This document shows, one piece after another, positions 25,289-33,910 of a DNA stretch of 64,000 bases. The stretch comes from an uncultured Sulfitobacter sp. (GTDB lineage Bacteria; Pseudomonadota; Alphaproteobacteria; Rhodobacterales; Rhodobacteraceae). The DNA lies in assembly GCA_947501805.1 (NCBI GenBank), contig CANMXJ010000004.1, positions 310,001 through 374,000 on the forward strand. Direction: 5' to 3'. The notes under the pieces are model-generated. The model was not told the DNA's origin. It made no database searches and was given only the letters and a program-made list of their open reading frames with translations. The translations under genes were made by a program, and so were the position numbers. Position 1 is the stretch's first letter. Every line of letters starts with the position of its first letter.

Positions 25289-25475
25289 CATCTTTCAGGG
25301 CTTTGATCGGCAGTTAACCGCGCTCTATCAGCCACTTACCGCCCATTTGCAAAAATTCTCGTTTCTGTATAGGCAAACCGTTCAACATAACCTAGGGTTG
25401 TTATTGTGTTGTTTACGGTTTGTTATGCTTCAGGGCGCTAATCTACGTCAGGAGCTTTGTTGAGAGAGGATCTTC

Positions 25476-25643
25476 ATGCCTTTAGCGTTCTTGATTGCTG
25501 CGGTTTTTTCAGGGCTTACGTCGGCAGCCCTCTGGTTGTCGCTGGGCGGTTCGGGCCTTATGGCCTTTGTGATCTATGTGTTGTCCGGCCAACTGGTCAT
25601 GGCTGCCATGCTCAGTCACACAGCCCTGCGTAAAACGCGCTAA
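25476..25643 (+). CDS. Small membrane protein, 55 residues
   Basis: A short ORF behind a clear GAGAGAGGA ribosome site. The product, starting MPLAFLIAAVFSGLTSAAL, has two likely membrane helices (about 3-20 and 26-46) and a basic tail (ALRKTR), which would put both ends inside. It lies alone between the tkt terminator and the convergent DUF808 gene. No function can be given. Confidence 0.65.
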   Translation: MPLAFLIAAVFSGLTSAALWLSLGGSGLMAFVIYVLSGQLVMAAMLSHTALRKTR

Positions 25644-25649
25644 CCTTGT

Positions 25650-26624
25650 TTACGCCGCTTTGCGACTAAAGAGCGAACGCCATATCGGCGTGACAATCTT
25701 TTCGCCAATCGGGATCAGCACCAGACCCAGCGCAAGGCCAAATACGCCGTCCATCGCCGCTTTGGCAAACCACTCCGTCGCACCTTCGATCGCCGCTGGC
25801 ACCAGATGCGCCACACTGTAGGCCGCGTCATGTATCAGATGGCCCAGACCGCTAAAGCCCAATTCTTCCAGACCATGCACAATGATCGAGCCGCCAACCC
25901 ACAACATTGCGGCAGTGCCAATTACCGTCAGCGTCTTGAGGAACCCCGGCATACCAAGCACCAATGCACGCCCGACCGAGCGCGTCAGGCCAAATCGGCC
26001 CCCGTTTGCCATGGCAAGTCCCACATCATCCATCTTCACGATCAGCGCAACCGAACCGTACACCACAACAGTGATCATCACAGCAACAGTGGCAAGCGTC
26101 GCAGCTTCCATCCAGAAATTGCTTTGCGGGATTGCCGCCAGCGAGATTGTCATGATCTCAGCCGACAGGATAAAGTCGGTCTTGATTGCCCCTGCCGCTT
26201 TCTCCTCTTCAAGATGGGCGGGATCATCGGGTGTCTTGTCGTCGCCCGGATAGGCTTCATGTCCATGGGACAACCCAAACGCATGGGCGACCTTCTCTGC
26301 CCCCTCAAAGCAAAGGTAACAGCCGCCCAGCATCAGCAATGGCGCAATTGCCCAAGGGGCGAAATTCGACAGGATCAATCCTGCGGGTAACAGAAACACC
26401 AGTTTGTTCTTCAGACTGCCTTTGGTGATGCGCCAGATGATCGGCAACTCGCGGCTGGCCTCAAATCCCTGCACATACTTCGGCGAGACCGCAGCGTCAT
26501 CAATCACCGCGCCTGCAGCCTTGCTGCCAGCCTTGGCCGCCTGTCCGATCACATCATCAATCGAAGACGCTGCAACTTTGGCAATCGCAGCCACGTCATC
26601 CAGCAGGGCAATCAGGCCGCTCAT
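25650..26624 (-). CDS. DUF808 family inner membrane protein
   Basis: A 324-residue polytopic protein of the DUF808 (YedI-like) family. It starts with the conserved SGLIALLDDVAAIAKVAASSIDDVI and has several membrane segments (about 75-105, 165-210, 240-270 and 290-315). No biochemical role is established that I know of. ATG 26624 has GGAAAG upstream, and an ATG five codons earlier is less likely. It converges with the small membrane protein 6 bp away. Confidence 0.88.
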   Translation of the reverse strand: MSGLIALLDDVAAIAKVAASSIDDVIGQAAKAGSKAAGAVIDDAAVSPKYVQGFEASRELPIIWRITKGSLKNKLVFLLPAGLILSNFAPWAIAPLLMLGGCYLCFEGAEKVAHAFGLSHGHEAYPGDDKTPDDPAHLEEEKAAGAIKTDFILSAEIMTISLAAIPQSNFWMEAATLATVAVMITVVVYGSVALIVKMDDVGLAMANGGRFGLTRSVGRALVLGMPGFLKTLTVIGTAAMLWVGGSIIVHGLEELGFSGLGHLIHDAAYSVAHLVPAAIEGATEWFAKAAMDGVFGLALGLVLIPIGEKIVTPIWRSLFSRKAA

Positions 26625-26702
26625 CAACTTTCCTTTCAACAGAATGCCCCGAACTTAACCTGATCCAAAAGGGCTGCAATCCCTATACGGTCTATCCTTT
26701 AC

Positions 26703-26732
26703 CGCTAACACGCATGTTTAGCGCTAACACGC
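26703..26732. promoter_or_regulatory. LacI-type operator region before first gap gene
   Basis: CGCTAACACGC occurs twice, at 26703-26713 and 26722-26732, 19 bp apart. The second copy is part of a dyad around TTAGC|GCTAA. The shape (central CG, TAAC arms) is that of LacI-family operators. A related site precedes the second gap gene (28065-28078). Confidence 0.5.
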
Positions 26733-26817
26733 CGATATCCTTGTCCTTTCCCCCTTTAACCTTTGTTGCACTGACAGCTATAGAGCGCCCAAGCACCCGC
26801 AAAAAAGGACCACTGCC

Positions 26818-27825
26818 ATGACCATCAAAGTCGGTATCAACGGATTTGGCCGCATCGGCCGCTGCACCCTGTCTCACATTGCCGCCTCAGGCCGGAACGA
26901 TATTGAAGTGGTCAAGATCAATGCAACAGGTCCGCTTTCAACCGCCGCGCATCTGATCAAGTATGATTCGGTGCATGGCCGCTTCCCCGGCGTGATCACG
27001 ATCGACGAAAACGAGCGCTATATCAATCTGGGCCAGAACGACATCGAAGTAATGTCCACCTACAATCTGGAGGAACTGGACTGGAGCGGCTGTGACGTCG
27101 TGCTTGAATGTACCGGCAAGTTCAATGACGGCAATAAGGCGAACGTCCATCTGGAGCAAGGTGCAAAGCGTGTCCTGCTGTCGGCACCGGGGAAAAACGT
27201 AGACCGGACAATTGTTTACGGTGTGAATGATCAGGACATGGTGAAGTCCGATCGCATGATCTCAAACGGTTCCTGCACCACCAACTGCCTTGCCCCGCTG
27301 GCAAAGGTCATGCACGAGGCCATCGGTATCGAGAGCGGTCTGATGACCACTATCCACAGCTATACCGGTGATCAGCCCACGCTGGATCGCCGCCACTCCG
27401 ACCTCTACCGCGCCCGTGCGGCCGCCATGGCTTTGATCCCGACGTCCACAGGTGCCGCCAAGGCATTGGGCGAAGTTTACCCTGCGATGAAAGGCAAGCT
27501 TGACGGCACAGCGATGCGCGTGCCGACACCAAATGTGTCCGCCGTAGACCTTACCTTTACCGCGTCGCGCGATGTGACCACGGAAGAAGTGAACGCTGCT
27601 GCCAAGGCGGCAGCCGAGGGGCCGATGAAGGGTGTTCTGGGGTATGATCCGGAACAGAAAGTCAGCATCGACTTCAACCACACCGAAGAATCCTGCATCT
27701 TCGCCCCCGACCAGACAATTGTTGTCGCGGGCCGCACTGTGCGCGTTCTGGGATGGTATGACAACGAATGGGCGTTTTCCGTGCGTATGGCCGATGTGGC
27801 TGTCGCGATGGGCAAGCTTGGATAA
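26818..27825 (+). CDS. gap: Glyceraldehyde-3-phosphate dehydrogenase, variant coenzyme loop
   Basis: A 335-residue GAPDH. The GINGFGRIGR fold start, catalytic Cys153 (SNGSCTTNC) and C-terminal WYDNEWAFSVRM are present. The loop that selects the coenzyme reads VVKINATG: Asp at residue 36, which holds the NAD ribose, is replaced by Ala. This is expected to favour or permit NADP and often goes with the gluconeogenic or anabolic GAPDH. The second copy at 28096 keeps the Asp. Direct repeats lie about 90 bases upstream. Confidence 0.95.
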   Translation: MTIKVGINGFGRIGRCTLSHIAASGRNDIEVVKINATGPLSTAAHLIKYDSVHGRFPGVITIDENERYINLGQNDIEVMSTYNLEELDWSGCDVVLECTGKFNDGNKANVHLEQGAKRVLLSAPGKNVDRTIVYGVNDQDMVKSDRMISNGSCTTNCLAPLAKVMHEAIGIESGLMTTIHSYTGDQPTLDRRHSDLYRARAAAMALIPTSTGAAKALGEVYPAMKGKLDGTAMRVPTPNVSAVDLTFTASRDVTTEEVNAAAKAAAEGPMKGVLGYDPEQKVSIDFNHTEESCIFAPDQTIVVAGRTVRVLGWYDNEWAFSVRMADVAVAMGKLG

Positions 27826-27900
27826 CCACGCCGCCCGACACCTTGCGCGCGGGTTCCGCCCCTGTCATATCGGGGCGGACCTGTCCGGAGCCACTGTCAC

Positions 27901-28044
27901 GTGACCAATCTTATTGCCATTATTCTTGGCCTATTGCTGATTCTTGCAGCCGCGGTCGATGTCATGTTCTATGGCACCGAACACTTGATTTTTCTTGGCA
28001 AGAAACTGTTCGAACTGATTGAATGGATCGCCTTCTGGCGTTGA
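27901..28044 (+). CDS. Small membrane protein between the gap genes
   Basis: A 47-residue ORF with a GTG start and CCGGAG upstream. One N-terminal helix (about 3-20, NLIAIILGLLLILAAAVDV) is followed by an amphipathic, aromatic-rich tail (LGKKLFELIEWIAFWR). I have the impression that a similar tiny gene lies between gap genes in other roseobacters, which would need checking. It is probably co-transcribed with one or both gap genes. Function unknown. Confidence 0.65.
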   Translation: MTNLIAIILGLLLILAAAVDVMFYGTEHLIFLGKKLFELIEWIAFWR

Positions 28045-28064
28045 CATAACCGCCTGCATCGCCA

Positions 28065-28078
28065 TGTTATCGCTAACG
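28065..28078. promoter_or_regulatory. LacI-type operator before second gap gene
   Basis: TGTTATCGCTAACG differs at two of 14 positions from the perfect palindrome TGTTAGCGCTAACA. It lies 17 bases before the start codon, a position suited to repression. It shares the CGCTAAC half-site with the repeats before the first gap gene. Confidence 0.5.
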
Positions 28079-28095
28079 ACAGCACAGGTGATACA

Positions 28096-29097
28096 ATGAC
28101 CATCAAGATAGCAATCAACGGTTTCGGGCGCATCGGACGCAATACTCTGCGCGCATTGATCGAACGTAACGATGATATGTTCGAAGTTGTCGCCATCAAC
28201 GATCTCTCCCCGCTTGAGACAAACGCGCATCTTTTTGAGTTTGACAGCGTGCATGGCCGCTATGGCCGCCCCGTTTCCCTGACGGCGGACACAATCGACG
28301 TAGGCCGTGGGCCGATCCGCGTAACGGCAGAACGTGAACCGGACAAATTGCCGTGGGGTGATGTGGATATCGCACTGGAGTGCACCGGCATTTTTCGCAC
28401 CCCTGATGCAGCGGGTCTCCACCTCAAGAACGGATCAAAGCGCGTTCTGATGTCCGCCCCTGCCAAAGGAGACATAAAAACAATTGTTTACGGTGTGAAC
28501 CACAATGAGATTGCGGCGCAGGACCAAATTGTCAGCAATGCATCCTGCACCACAAACTGTCTCGCACCAGTTGCGCATGTTCTGCATGAAACCTTCGGAA
28601 TTCGGCGCGGGCATATGACGACGATCCATGCCTATACCAGCACCCAAGTCTTACAGGACGGTGCGCACAAGGATTTGTATCGCGCGCGCGCCGCTGCATT
28701 GTCGATGATCCCGACAACCACAGGTGCCGCAAATACGCTTGGGGTGGTCATGCCGCATCTTGACGGGCTGATCACCGGCACGGCCATCCGGGTGCCAACA
28801 CCAAATGTATCCTGCGTCGATTTGGTGGTGGAGCTGAATACATCCACCACTGCCAAGGACATAAACAATGCCATGTCGAAGGCCGCAACCGGGTCAATGG
28901 CAGGTGTATTGGGCGTTACAGAGCGCAAACTTGTTTCGATCGACTTCAACCATGATCCAATCAGCGCCGTCGTCGCGAGCGATCAGACCAGCGTGCAACA
29001 AGGCACGCTGGCGCGGGTTCTGGCATGGTATGATAACGAATGGGCCTATTCGAACCGGATGCTGGACACTGCCGGCGTTATGGCAAAGTACCTCTAG
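28096..29097 (+). CDS. gap: Glyceraldehyde-3-phosphate dehydrogenase, NAD type
   Basis: A 333-residue GAPDH with catalytic Cys151 (SNASCTTNC) and VVAINDLS in the coenzyme loop, where Asp36 marks NAD preference as in glycolytic enzymes. It is well diverged from the copy at 26818, so this is an old paralogue pair and not a recent duplication. The AGGTGA ribosome site is 5 bases before the ATG. Its last codons overlap convergent coaD by 4 bp. Confidence 0.95.
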   Translation: MTIKIAINGFGRIGRNTLRALIERNDDMFEVVAINDLSPLETNAHLFEFDSVHGRYGRPVSLTADTIDVGRGPIRVTAEREPDKLPWGDVDIALECTGIFRTPDAAGLHLKNGSKRVLMSAPAKGDIKTIVYGVNHNEIAAQDQIVSNASCTTNCLAPVAHVLHETFGIRRGHMTTIHAYTSTQVLQDGAHKDLYRARAAALSMIPTTTGAANTLGVVMPHLDGLITGTAIRVPTPNVSCVDLVVELNTSTTAKDINNAMSKAATGSMAGVLGVTERKLVSIDFNHDPISAVVASDQTSVQQGTLARVLAWYDNEWAYSNRMLDTAGVMAKYL

Positions 29098-29588
29098 CGC
29101 GCGAATTTCTCACGCACTGCCTTGTCAACCAGCGGGGATACAAACTTGCTGATGTCTCCGTCTAGACGGGCAATCTCTTTAACCAGTTTGCTGGCAATGG
29201 CTTGATGCTGTGCTTCGGCCATCAGAAACACTGTCTCGATCGAATCGTCGAGCTGGCGATTCATGCCAACCATTTGATATTCGTATTCGAAATCGGCAAC
29301 GGCGCGCAGCCCCCTAACAATCATCTGGGCCCCAACGTCCCGCGCGCAATTGATCAACAGGTTTTCAAAGGGATGAACCACAATTTCGATACCGGTTGTT
29401 TTTGCGAGGCCCGCACATTCGGCCTCTATCATTGAGACCCTTTCTTCGAGGGAAAACAGCGGTCCCTTGTCACGGTTGATCGCGACACCAATCACGAGTT
29501 TGTCCACCAGCGTGGTCGCACGGCGAATGATGTCGATATGTCCCATTGTGATGGGATCAAAGGTACCGGGGTAAAGGCCGATGCGCAT
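29094..29588 (-). CDS. coaD: Phosphopantetheine adenylyltransferase
   Basis: A 164-residue nucleotidyltransferase making dephospho-CoA from 4'-phosphopantetheine and ATP. The N-terminal YPGTFDPITMGHIDII holds the T/HxGH-type site, and IVRGLRAVADFEYEYQM and the C-terminal ISKFVSPLV are standard. Full length. It converges with gap with a 4-bp overlap of coding ends. Confidence 0.95.
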   Translation of the reverse strand: MRIGLYPGTFDPITMGHIDIIRRATTLVDKLVIGVAINRDKGPLFSLEERVSMIEAECAGLAKTTGIEIVVHPFENLLINCARDVGAQMIVRGLRAVADFEYEYQMVGMNRQLDDSIETVFLMAEAQHQAIASKLVKEIARLDGDISKFVSPLVDKAVREKFAR

Positions 29589-29664
29589 GGGGATGTCCTG
29601 ACTTAGCTAATGTCACAAAAGGCTAAAATGCCGCGTACTCAGGTGCAACCCGATATACTGCAAC

Positions 29665-30099
29665 TCAATGCCCCATGATCATCCCTTCAAGGGCATTCTT
29701 TTCCATCGACAATTCCTGCAAGCGGGCCTTGACCACATCCCCGAGTGATACCAGTCCGACCATCTCGCCATCTTTCAGAACCGGCATGTGGCGAAAGCGG
29801 CCCTCGGTCATCTTGGTCAAAATCGCGTCTGCACGGTCTTCCAGACTGCATGTCACCAGTTTGGTGGTCATCAGCTTGTCTACGGTCAGCGGCATACAGG
29901 CCGCGCCCTGCTTGCCCAGTTCGCGCACGATATCGCGTTCGGAAAGAATACCCAACGGCGTCTTGCCATCTTCGGAAATGACCAGCGTACCGATCCGTTT
30001 TTCCGACAGTTCTGCCGCCGCCTCGGAGATCAACATGCTAGGCGGCGATGTGACAACGCCCTCATCCGACTTCGTTCTCAGAATCTGCGAAACCATCAT
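29665..30099 (-). CDS. CBS-domain-pair protein
   Basis: A 144-residue protein made of two CBS domains (about 5-60 and 72-130), containing GILSERDIVREL and GLVSLGDVVKARL. Stand-alone CBS pairs usually bind adenine nucleotides and regulate a partner, which is not evident here. The start at 30099 lies 8 bases after GGGGAG, with ATG 30096 as an alternative. It follows the LysR gene on the same strand by 61 bp. Confidence 0.9.
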   Translation of the reverse strand: MMVSQILRTKSDEGVVTSPPSMLISEAAAELSEKRIGTLVISEDGKTPLGILSERDIVRELGKQGAACMPLTVDKLMTTKLVTCSLEDRADAILTKMTEGRFRHMPVLKDGEMVGLVSLGDVVKARLQELSMEKNALEGMIMGH

Positions 30100-30160
30100 T
30101 TGCTTTTCTCCCCTGCGAGACTTCAGTTGGTACCAGCGTCCGCCACAAAGGGTATTTATG

Positions 30161-31054
30161 TCAAGCCATTGCCTCAAGTCGTGCCACTTCGCGTCGCAAT
30201 GCGCCTGCCAAAAGCTCGGCAAACTGGCTCAGGCGTTGATTGCGTCGGTCGTCTGCGTGGCGGATCAGGTAAAAGGCGCGTGCAAGATGTACGTCCTGTG
30301 TCAAAATCCGGCGCACGCCGGGCAGGAACGGCAACGCGAAATCATGAACCACGCCCACACCTCCGCCCTGCTGGATCATATGACCCTGAACCGAGACCGA
30401 ATTTGACGCAAGCGGCACCCGCGCCAGTCCTAAATCAGCCAGATAATCCAGTTCACGGTCAAAGATCATGTCGGGGATATATCCGACAATCCGGTGATGT
30501 CTGAGATCCGAAACCCGACGGATCGCTGTATTAGTCCCGAGATATGCCTCGCTTGCGGCAAGATGCAGGTGATAATCCGCCACCTTTTGCACCACCAAAC
30601 GCCCCGCATCCGGGGCCGACACAGCAATCGCCATGTCGGCCTCGCGCCGTGACAGGTTGAACACACGCGGCAGGGCGACAATCTGGATGTCGAGGCCAGG
30701 GTTTTCTGCGCCAATCTGCCCGCAAACCTGTGGCAAAAGAAAATTTGCCGCCCCATCCGGCGCGCCAATCCGGATCTGTCCTGTCAACCCGTCCTGCGCG
30801 CCTGCCAGACCCGCTGTTGCCTGACGCATCGCTTGTTCCGCCGCTTCGGCCTGCCCCAACAATTGTGCCCCCGCCGCCGTCAACGCATAGCCTTGCGGCG
30901 ATTTCACGAAAAGCGCAGTTTCCAGCGTTTTCTCAAGCCGTGCCACCCGCCGTCCCAATGTCGCCGGATCAAGGCGCAGAACTTTGCCTGCCCCTGACAG
31001 GCTTTCTTCCCGCGCAACGGCAAGAAACAGTCGCAAATCATCCCAGTTCTGCAT
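30161..31054 (-). CDS. LysR-family regulator diverging from mmsA
   Basis: A 297-residue LysR-type regulator: winged helix-turn-helix (about 1-60; MQNWDDLRLFLAVAREESLSG, then TLGRRVARLEKTL) and a periplasmic-binding-like effector domain (about 90-290). The start at 31054 has GGGAG upstream. It lies back to back with mmsA, the usual arrangement for a LysR and its target, so control of valine degradation is likely. TTGCAA repeats fill the intergenic region. Confidence 0.9.
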   Translation of the reverse strand: MQNWDDLRLFLAVAREESLSGAGKVLRLDPATLGRRVARLEKTLETALFVKSPQGYALTAAGAQLLGQAEAAEQAMRQATAGLAGAQDGLTGQIRIGAPDGAANFLLPQVCGQIGAENPGLDIQIVALPRVFNLSRREADMAIAVSAPDAGRLVVQKVADYHLHLAASEAYLGTNTAIRRVSDLRHHRIVGYIPDMIFDRELDYLADLGLARVPLASNSVSVQGHMIQQGGGVGVVHDFALPFLPGVRRILTQDVHLARAFYLIRHADDRRNQRLSQFAELLAGALRREVARLEAMA

Positions 31055-31070
31055 GATATCTCCCTGTATA

Positions 31071-31126
31071 TTGCAAAATCGCAAAACCGATTTGCAATCA
31101 AAGCCCTTTGCCTTGCCATTTTGCAA
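31071..31126. promoter_or_regulatory. TTGCAA repeats in the lysR-mmsA intergenic region
   Basis: TTGCAA occurs at 31071-31076, 31092-31097 and 31121-31126. TTGCAAAAT (31071) and ATTTTGCAA (31118-31126) are also an inverted pair. The spacing of 21 bp, then 29 bp, is near two and three helical turns, which suits a LysR tetramer controlling both directions. Confidence 0.45.
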
Positions 31127-31164
31127 GACTAGAATAGGTTCAAACAATTTCTCGGGAGAAAACC

Positions 31165-32664
31165 ATGCAAGAACTGACCCACTACCTGAATGGCGCGCAC
31201 GTCAAGGGCACATCGGGGCGTTTTGCCGATGTCATGAATCCTGCGACCGGTGAAGTGCAGGCGAAATGCCCGCTTGCGTCCAAGGAAGAGCTGGAACAGG
31301 CTGTGGCCTATGCCGCCGCCGCCCAGCCGGCGTGGGCCGCAACAAACCCGCAGCGCCGCGCACGGGTTCTTATGAAACTGGTCGATCTGCTGAACCGTGA
31401 CATGGATAAACTGGCCGAAGCGCTGTCACGCGAGCATGGCAAAACCCTGCCTGATGCGGCTGGTGATGTGCAGCGCGGTCTTGAGGTGGTCGAATATTGC
31501 ATCGGTGCACCACAGCTGCTGAAAGGCGAGTTCACAGATTCAGCTGGCCCCGGCATTGATATGTATTCCATGCGCCAAGCCCTTGGTGTGACAGCAGGAA
31601 TCACCCCGTTCAACTTCCCAGCGATGATCCCGATGTGGATGTTTGCCCCCGCCATTGCCTGTGGCAACGCGTTTATCCTGAAGCCATCCGAGCGTGACCC
31701 ATCTGTCCCCCTCATGCTGGCTGAGTTGGCTGAAGAAGCCGGCCTGCCCAAAGGAATCTTGCAGGTCGTAAACGGTGACAAAGAAGCAGTTGATGCGATC
31801 CTGTACAACGACGTGATCCAGTCGGTTGGCTTTGTCGGTTCCACCCCTATCGCCGAATACATCTACGGCACCGGCTGCGCACAGGGCAAACGCGTCCAGT
31901 GTTTCGGCGGCGCGAAAAACCACATGATCATCATGCCGGATGCGGATATGGCACAGGCCGCTGACGCCTTGATCGGAGCCGGATACGGCGCAGCGGGCGA
32001 ACGCTGCATGGCGATTTCCGTTGCGGTCCCCGTGGGCGAAGAAACGGCTGATAAGCTTATCGCAGAACTGGTCCCACGCATCGAAAGCCTCAAGGTTGGC
32101 CCCTACACCTCCGGCAATGACGTTGATTACGGTCCCGTTGTGACCGCCGCGGCCAAGGCCAACATCGAACGTCTGGTGCAAACCGGCATCGACCAAGGTG
32201 CCGAACTGGTTGTCGACGGGCGTGACTTTAAATTGCAGGGCTACGAGGATGGGTTTTTTGTTGGCCCACACCTGTTTGACCGCGCGACCAAAGACATGGA
32301 CATCTACAAACAGGAGATTTTCGGCCCCGTGCTGACCTGTGTGCGCGCGCAGACCTATGAAGAGGCCATTGGCCTTGCGATGGATCACGAATATGGCAAC
32401 GGCACCGCGATTTTCACCCGTGACGGTGACGCAGCACGTGATTTCGCCAACCGTATCAACGTTGGCATGGTAGGCATCAACGTGCCGATCCCCGTGCCGC
32501 TGGCCTATCACACCTTTGGCGGCTGGAAAAAATCCGTCTTTGGCGATTTGAACCAGCACGGTCCGGATGCGTTCAAATTCTATACCCGTACCAAGACCGT
32601 AACCGCGCGCTGGCCTTCGGGCATCAAAGAAGGCGGCGAATTCTCTATTCCAGTCATGGAATAA
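31165..32664 (+). CDS. mmsA: Methylmalonate-semialdehyde dehydrogenase (CoA-acylating)
   Basis: A 499-residue aldehyde dehydrogenase converting methylmalonate semialdehyde and CoA to propionyl-CoA in valine and myo-inositol breakdown. Marks of this subfamily are FNFPAMIPMWMFAPAIACGNAFILKPSE, FGGAKNHM in place of the usual ELGGK (the general-base Glu is absent, allowing CoA to attack) and the catalytic Cys in GERCMAISV. It is the first gene of the valine cluster and diverges from the LysR gene. Confidence 0.95.
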   Translation: MQELTHYLNGAHVKGTSGRFADVMNPATGEVQAKCPLASKEELEQAVAYAAAAQPAWAATNPQRRARVLMKLVDLLNRDMDKLAEALSREHGKTLPDAAGDVQRGLEVVEYCIGAPQLLKGEFTDSAGPGIDMYSMRQALGVTAGITPFNFPAMIPMWMFAPAIACGNAFILKPSERDPSVPLMLAELAEEAGLPKGILQVVNGDKEAVDAILYNDVIQSVGFVGSTPIAEYIYGTGCAQGKRVQCFGGAKNHMIIMPDADMAQAADALIGAGYGAAGERCMAISVAVPVGEETADKLIAELVPRIESLKVGPYTSGNDVDYGPVVTAAAKANIERLVQTGIDQGAELVVDGRDFKLQGYEDGFFVGPHLFDRATKDMDIYKQEIFGPVLTCVRAQTYEEAIGLAMDHEYGNGTAIFTRDGDAARDFANRINVGMVGINVPIPVPLAYHTFGGWKKSVFGDLNQHGPDAFKFYTRTKTVTARWPSGIKEGGEFSIPVME

Positions 32665-32668
32665 GTCT

Positions 32669-32694
32669 GTAAGGCGGGGTCCGCCCCGCCTTAC
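32669..32694. terminator. GC-rich hairpin after mmsA
   Basis: GTAAGGCGGGG and CCCCGCCTTAC form a perfect 11-bp stem with a 4-base loop and no T-run. It could reduce read-through from mmsA or protect the mmsA mRNA 3' end. Confidence 0.5.
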
Positions 32695-32767
32695 CCCACA
32701 TTCTGAAACACTCTTGCAAAAGTTTTAATTTAACGCATGTTCATTAATTGTATCGGGGGAGCATGAG

Positions 32768-33910
32768 ATGGATTTTGCCTTAAACGAAGAACAAACCGCC
32801 ATTTTTGATATGGCCTATGCCTTTGGGCAGGAACACATTGCGCCGCACGCCCACCAATGGGAAAAAGATGGCACGATCCCCAAAGACCTATGGACCAGCG
32901 TTGGCGAACTGGGTTTTGGCGGCCTTTATGTGACCGAAGACGGCGGTGGCGCAGGGCTCAGCCGTCTCGACGCGACATTGGTTTTTGAAGCTCTTTCAAT
33001 GGCTTGTCCTTCCGTGGCATCCTTTTTGTCAATTCACAACATGTGCGCCAAGATGCTCGACACGTTTGGCTCTGATGCGTTTAAGGCGCGGGTTATGCCC
33101 GATGTCATCGCGATGAACACCGTCCTGAGCTATTGTTTGACCGAACCTGGTTCCGGATCGGACGCAGCCGCCCTCAAAACCAAAGCGGAACGCACAAACG
33201 AGGGATACCGTTTGAACGGTACCAAGGCGTTTATCTCTGGCGGAGGATATTCAGACGCCTACGTGTGTATGGTGCGCACCTCGGATGATGGCGCAGCCGG
33301 AATTTCAACCGTGCTTGTCGAAGATGGCACAGCGGGCCTTTCCTTTGGTGGATTGGAAGATAAAATGGGCTGGCGCAGCCAACCCACGGCCCAAGTCCAG
33401 TTTGACAATTGCGATATTTCCAGTGCCAATTTGGTCGGGGAAGAAGGCATAGGTTTCAAATATGCGATGATTGGCCTTGATGGTGGCCGTCTGAACATTT
33501 CCGCCTGTTCATTAGGCGCTGCCCAGATCGCCTTGAACAAAACGCTGGATTATATGGGCGAGCGCAAAGCCTTTGGTCAATCCATCGACCAGTTTCAGGG
33601 CCTGCAATTCCGCCTTGCCGATATGGAAATCGAACTGCAAGCTGCGCGTACCTTCTTGCGGCAGGCCGCGTGGAAACTTGATACAGGCGCGCCAGATGCG
33701 ACAAAATTCTGCGCCATGGCAAAGAAGTTTGTGACCGAAGCGGGTAGTAAGATCGTGGACCAGTGTCTGCAGTTGCACGGCGGCTACGGCTACCTCGCCG
33801 ACTACGGCATCGAAAAGCTGGTGCGCGACTTGCGTGTGCATCAAATTCTTGAAGGTACAAACGAGGTCATGCGCGTGATTGTATCGCGCGACATGCTGAA
33901 AAACCGATGA
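32768..33910 (+). CDS. Acyl-CoA dehydrogenase, probably isobutyryl-CoA
   Basis: A 380-residue FAD-dependent acyl-CoA dehydrogenase. It has the family signatures CLTEPGSGSDAAALKT and QCLQLHGGYGYLADYGIEKLVRD, with the catalytic Glu in the C-terminal HQILEGTNEVMR. Between mmsA and 3-hydroxyisobutyryl-CoA hydrolase, the likely reaction is isobutyryl-CoA to methacrylyl-CoA in valine degradation; short branched specificity is inferred from neighbours. It overlaps the next gene by 4 bp. Confidence 0.9.
   Translation: MDFALNEEQTAIFDMAYAFGQEHIAPHAHQWEKDGTIPKDLWTSVGELGFGGLYVTEDGGGAGLSRLDATLVFEALSMACPSVASFLSIHNMCAKMLDTFGSDAFKARVMPDVIAMNTVLSYCLTEPGSGSDAAALKTKAERTNEGYRLNGTKAFISGGGYSDAYVCMVRTSDDGAAGISTVLVEDGTAGLSFGGLEDKMGWRSQPTAQVQFDNCDISSANLVGEEGIGFKYAMIGLDGGRLNISACSLGAAQIALNKTLDYMGERKAFGQSIDQFQGLQFRLADMEIELQAARTFLRQAAWKLDTGAPDATKFCAMAKKFVTEAGSKIVDQCLQLHGGYGYLADYGIEKLVRDLRVHQILEGTNEVMRVIVSRDMLKNR

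Noticed and set aside
25380-25410. Imperfect dyad AACATAACC..GGTTGTTAT upstream of the 55-residue ORF
   Set aside because: Arms match only in part and no second copy was found, so it is not listed as an operator.
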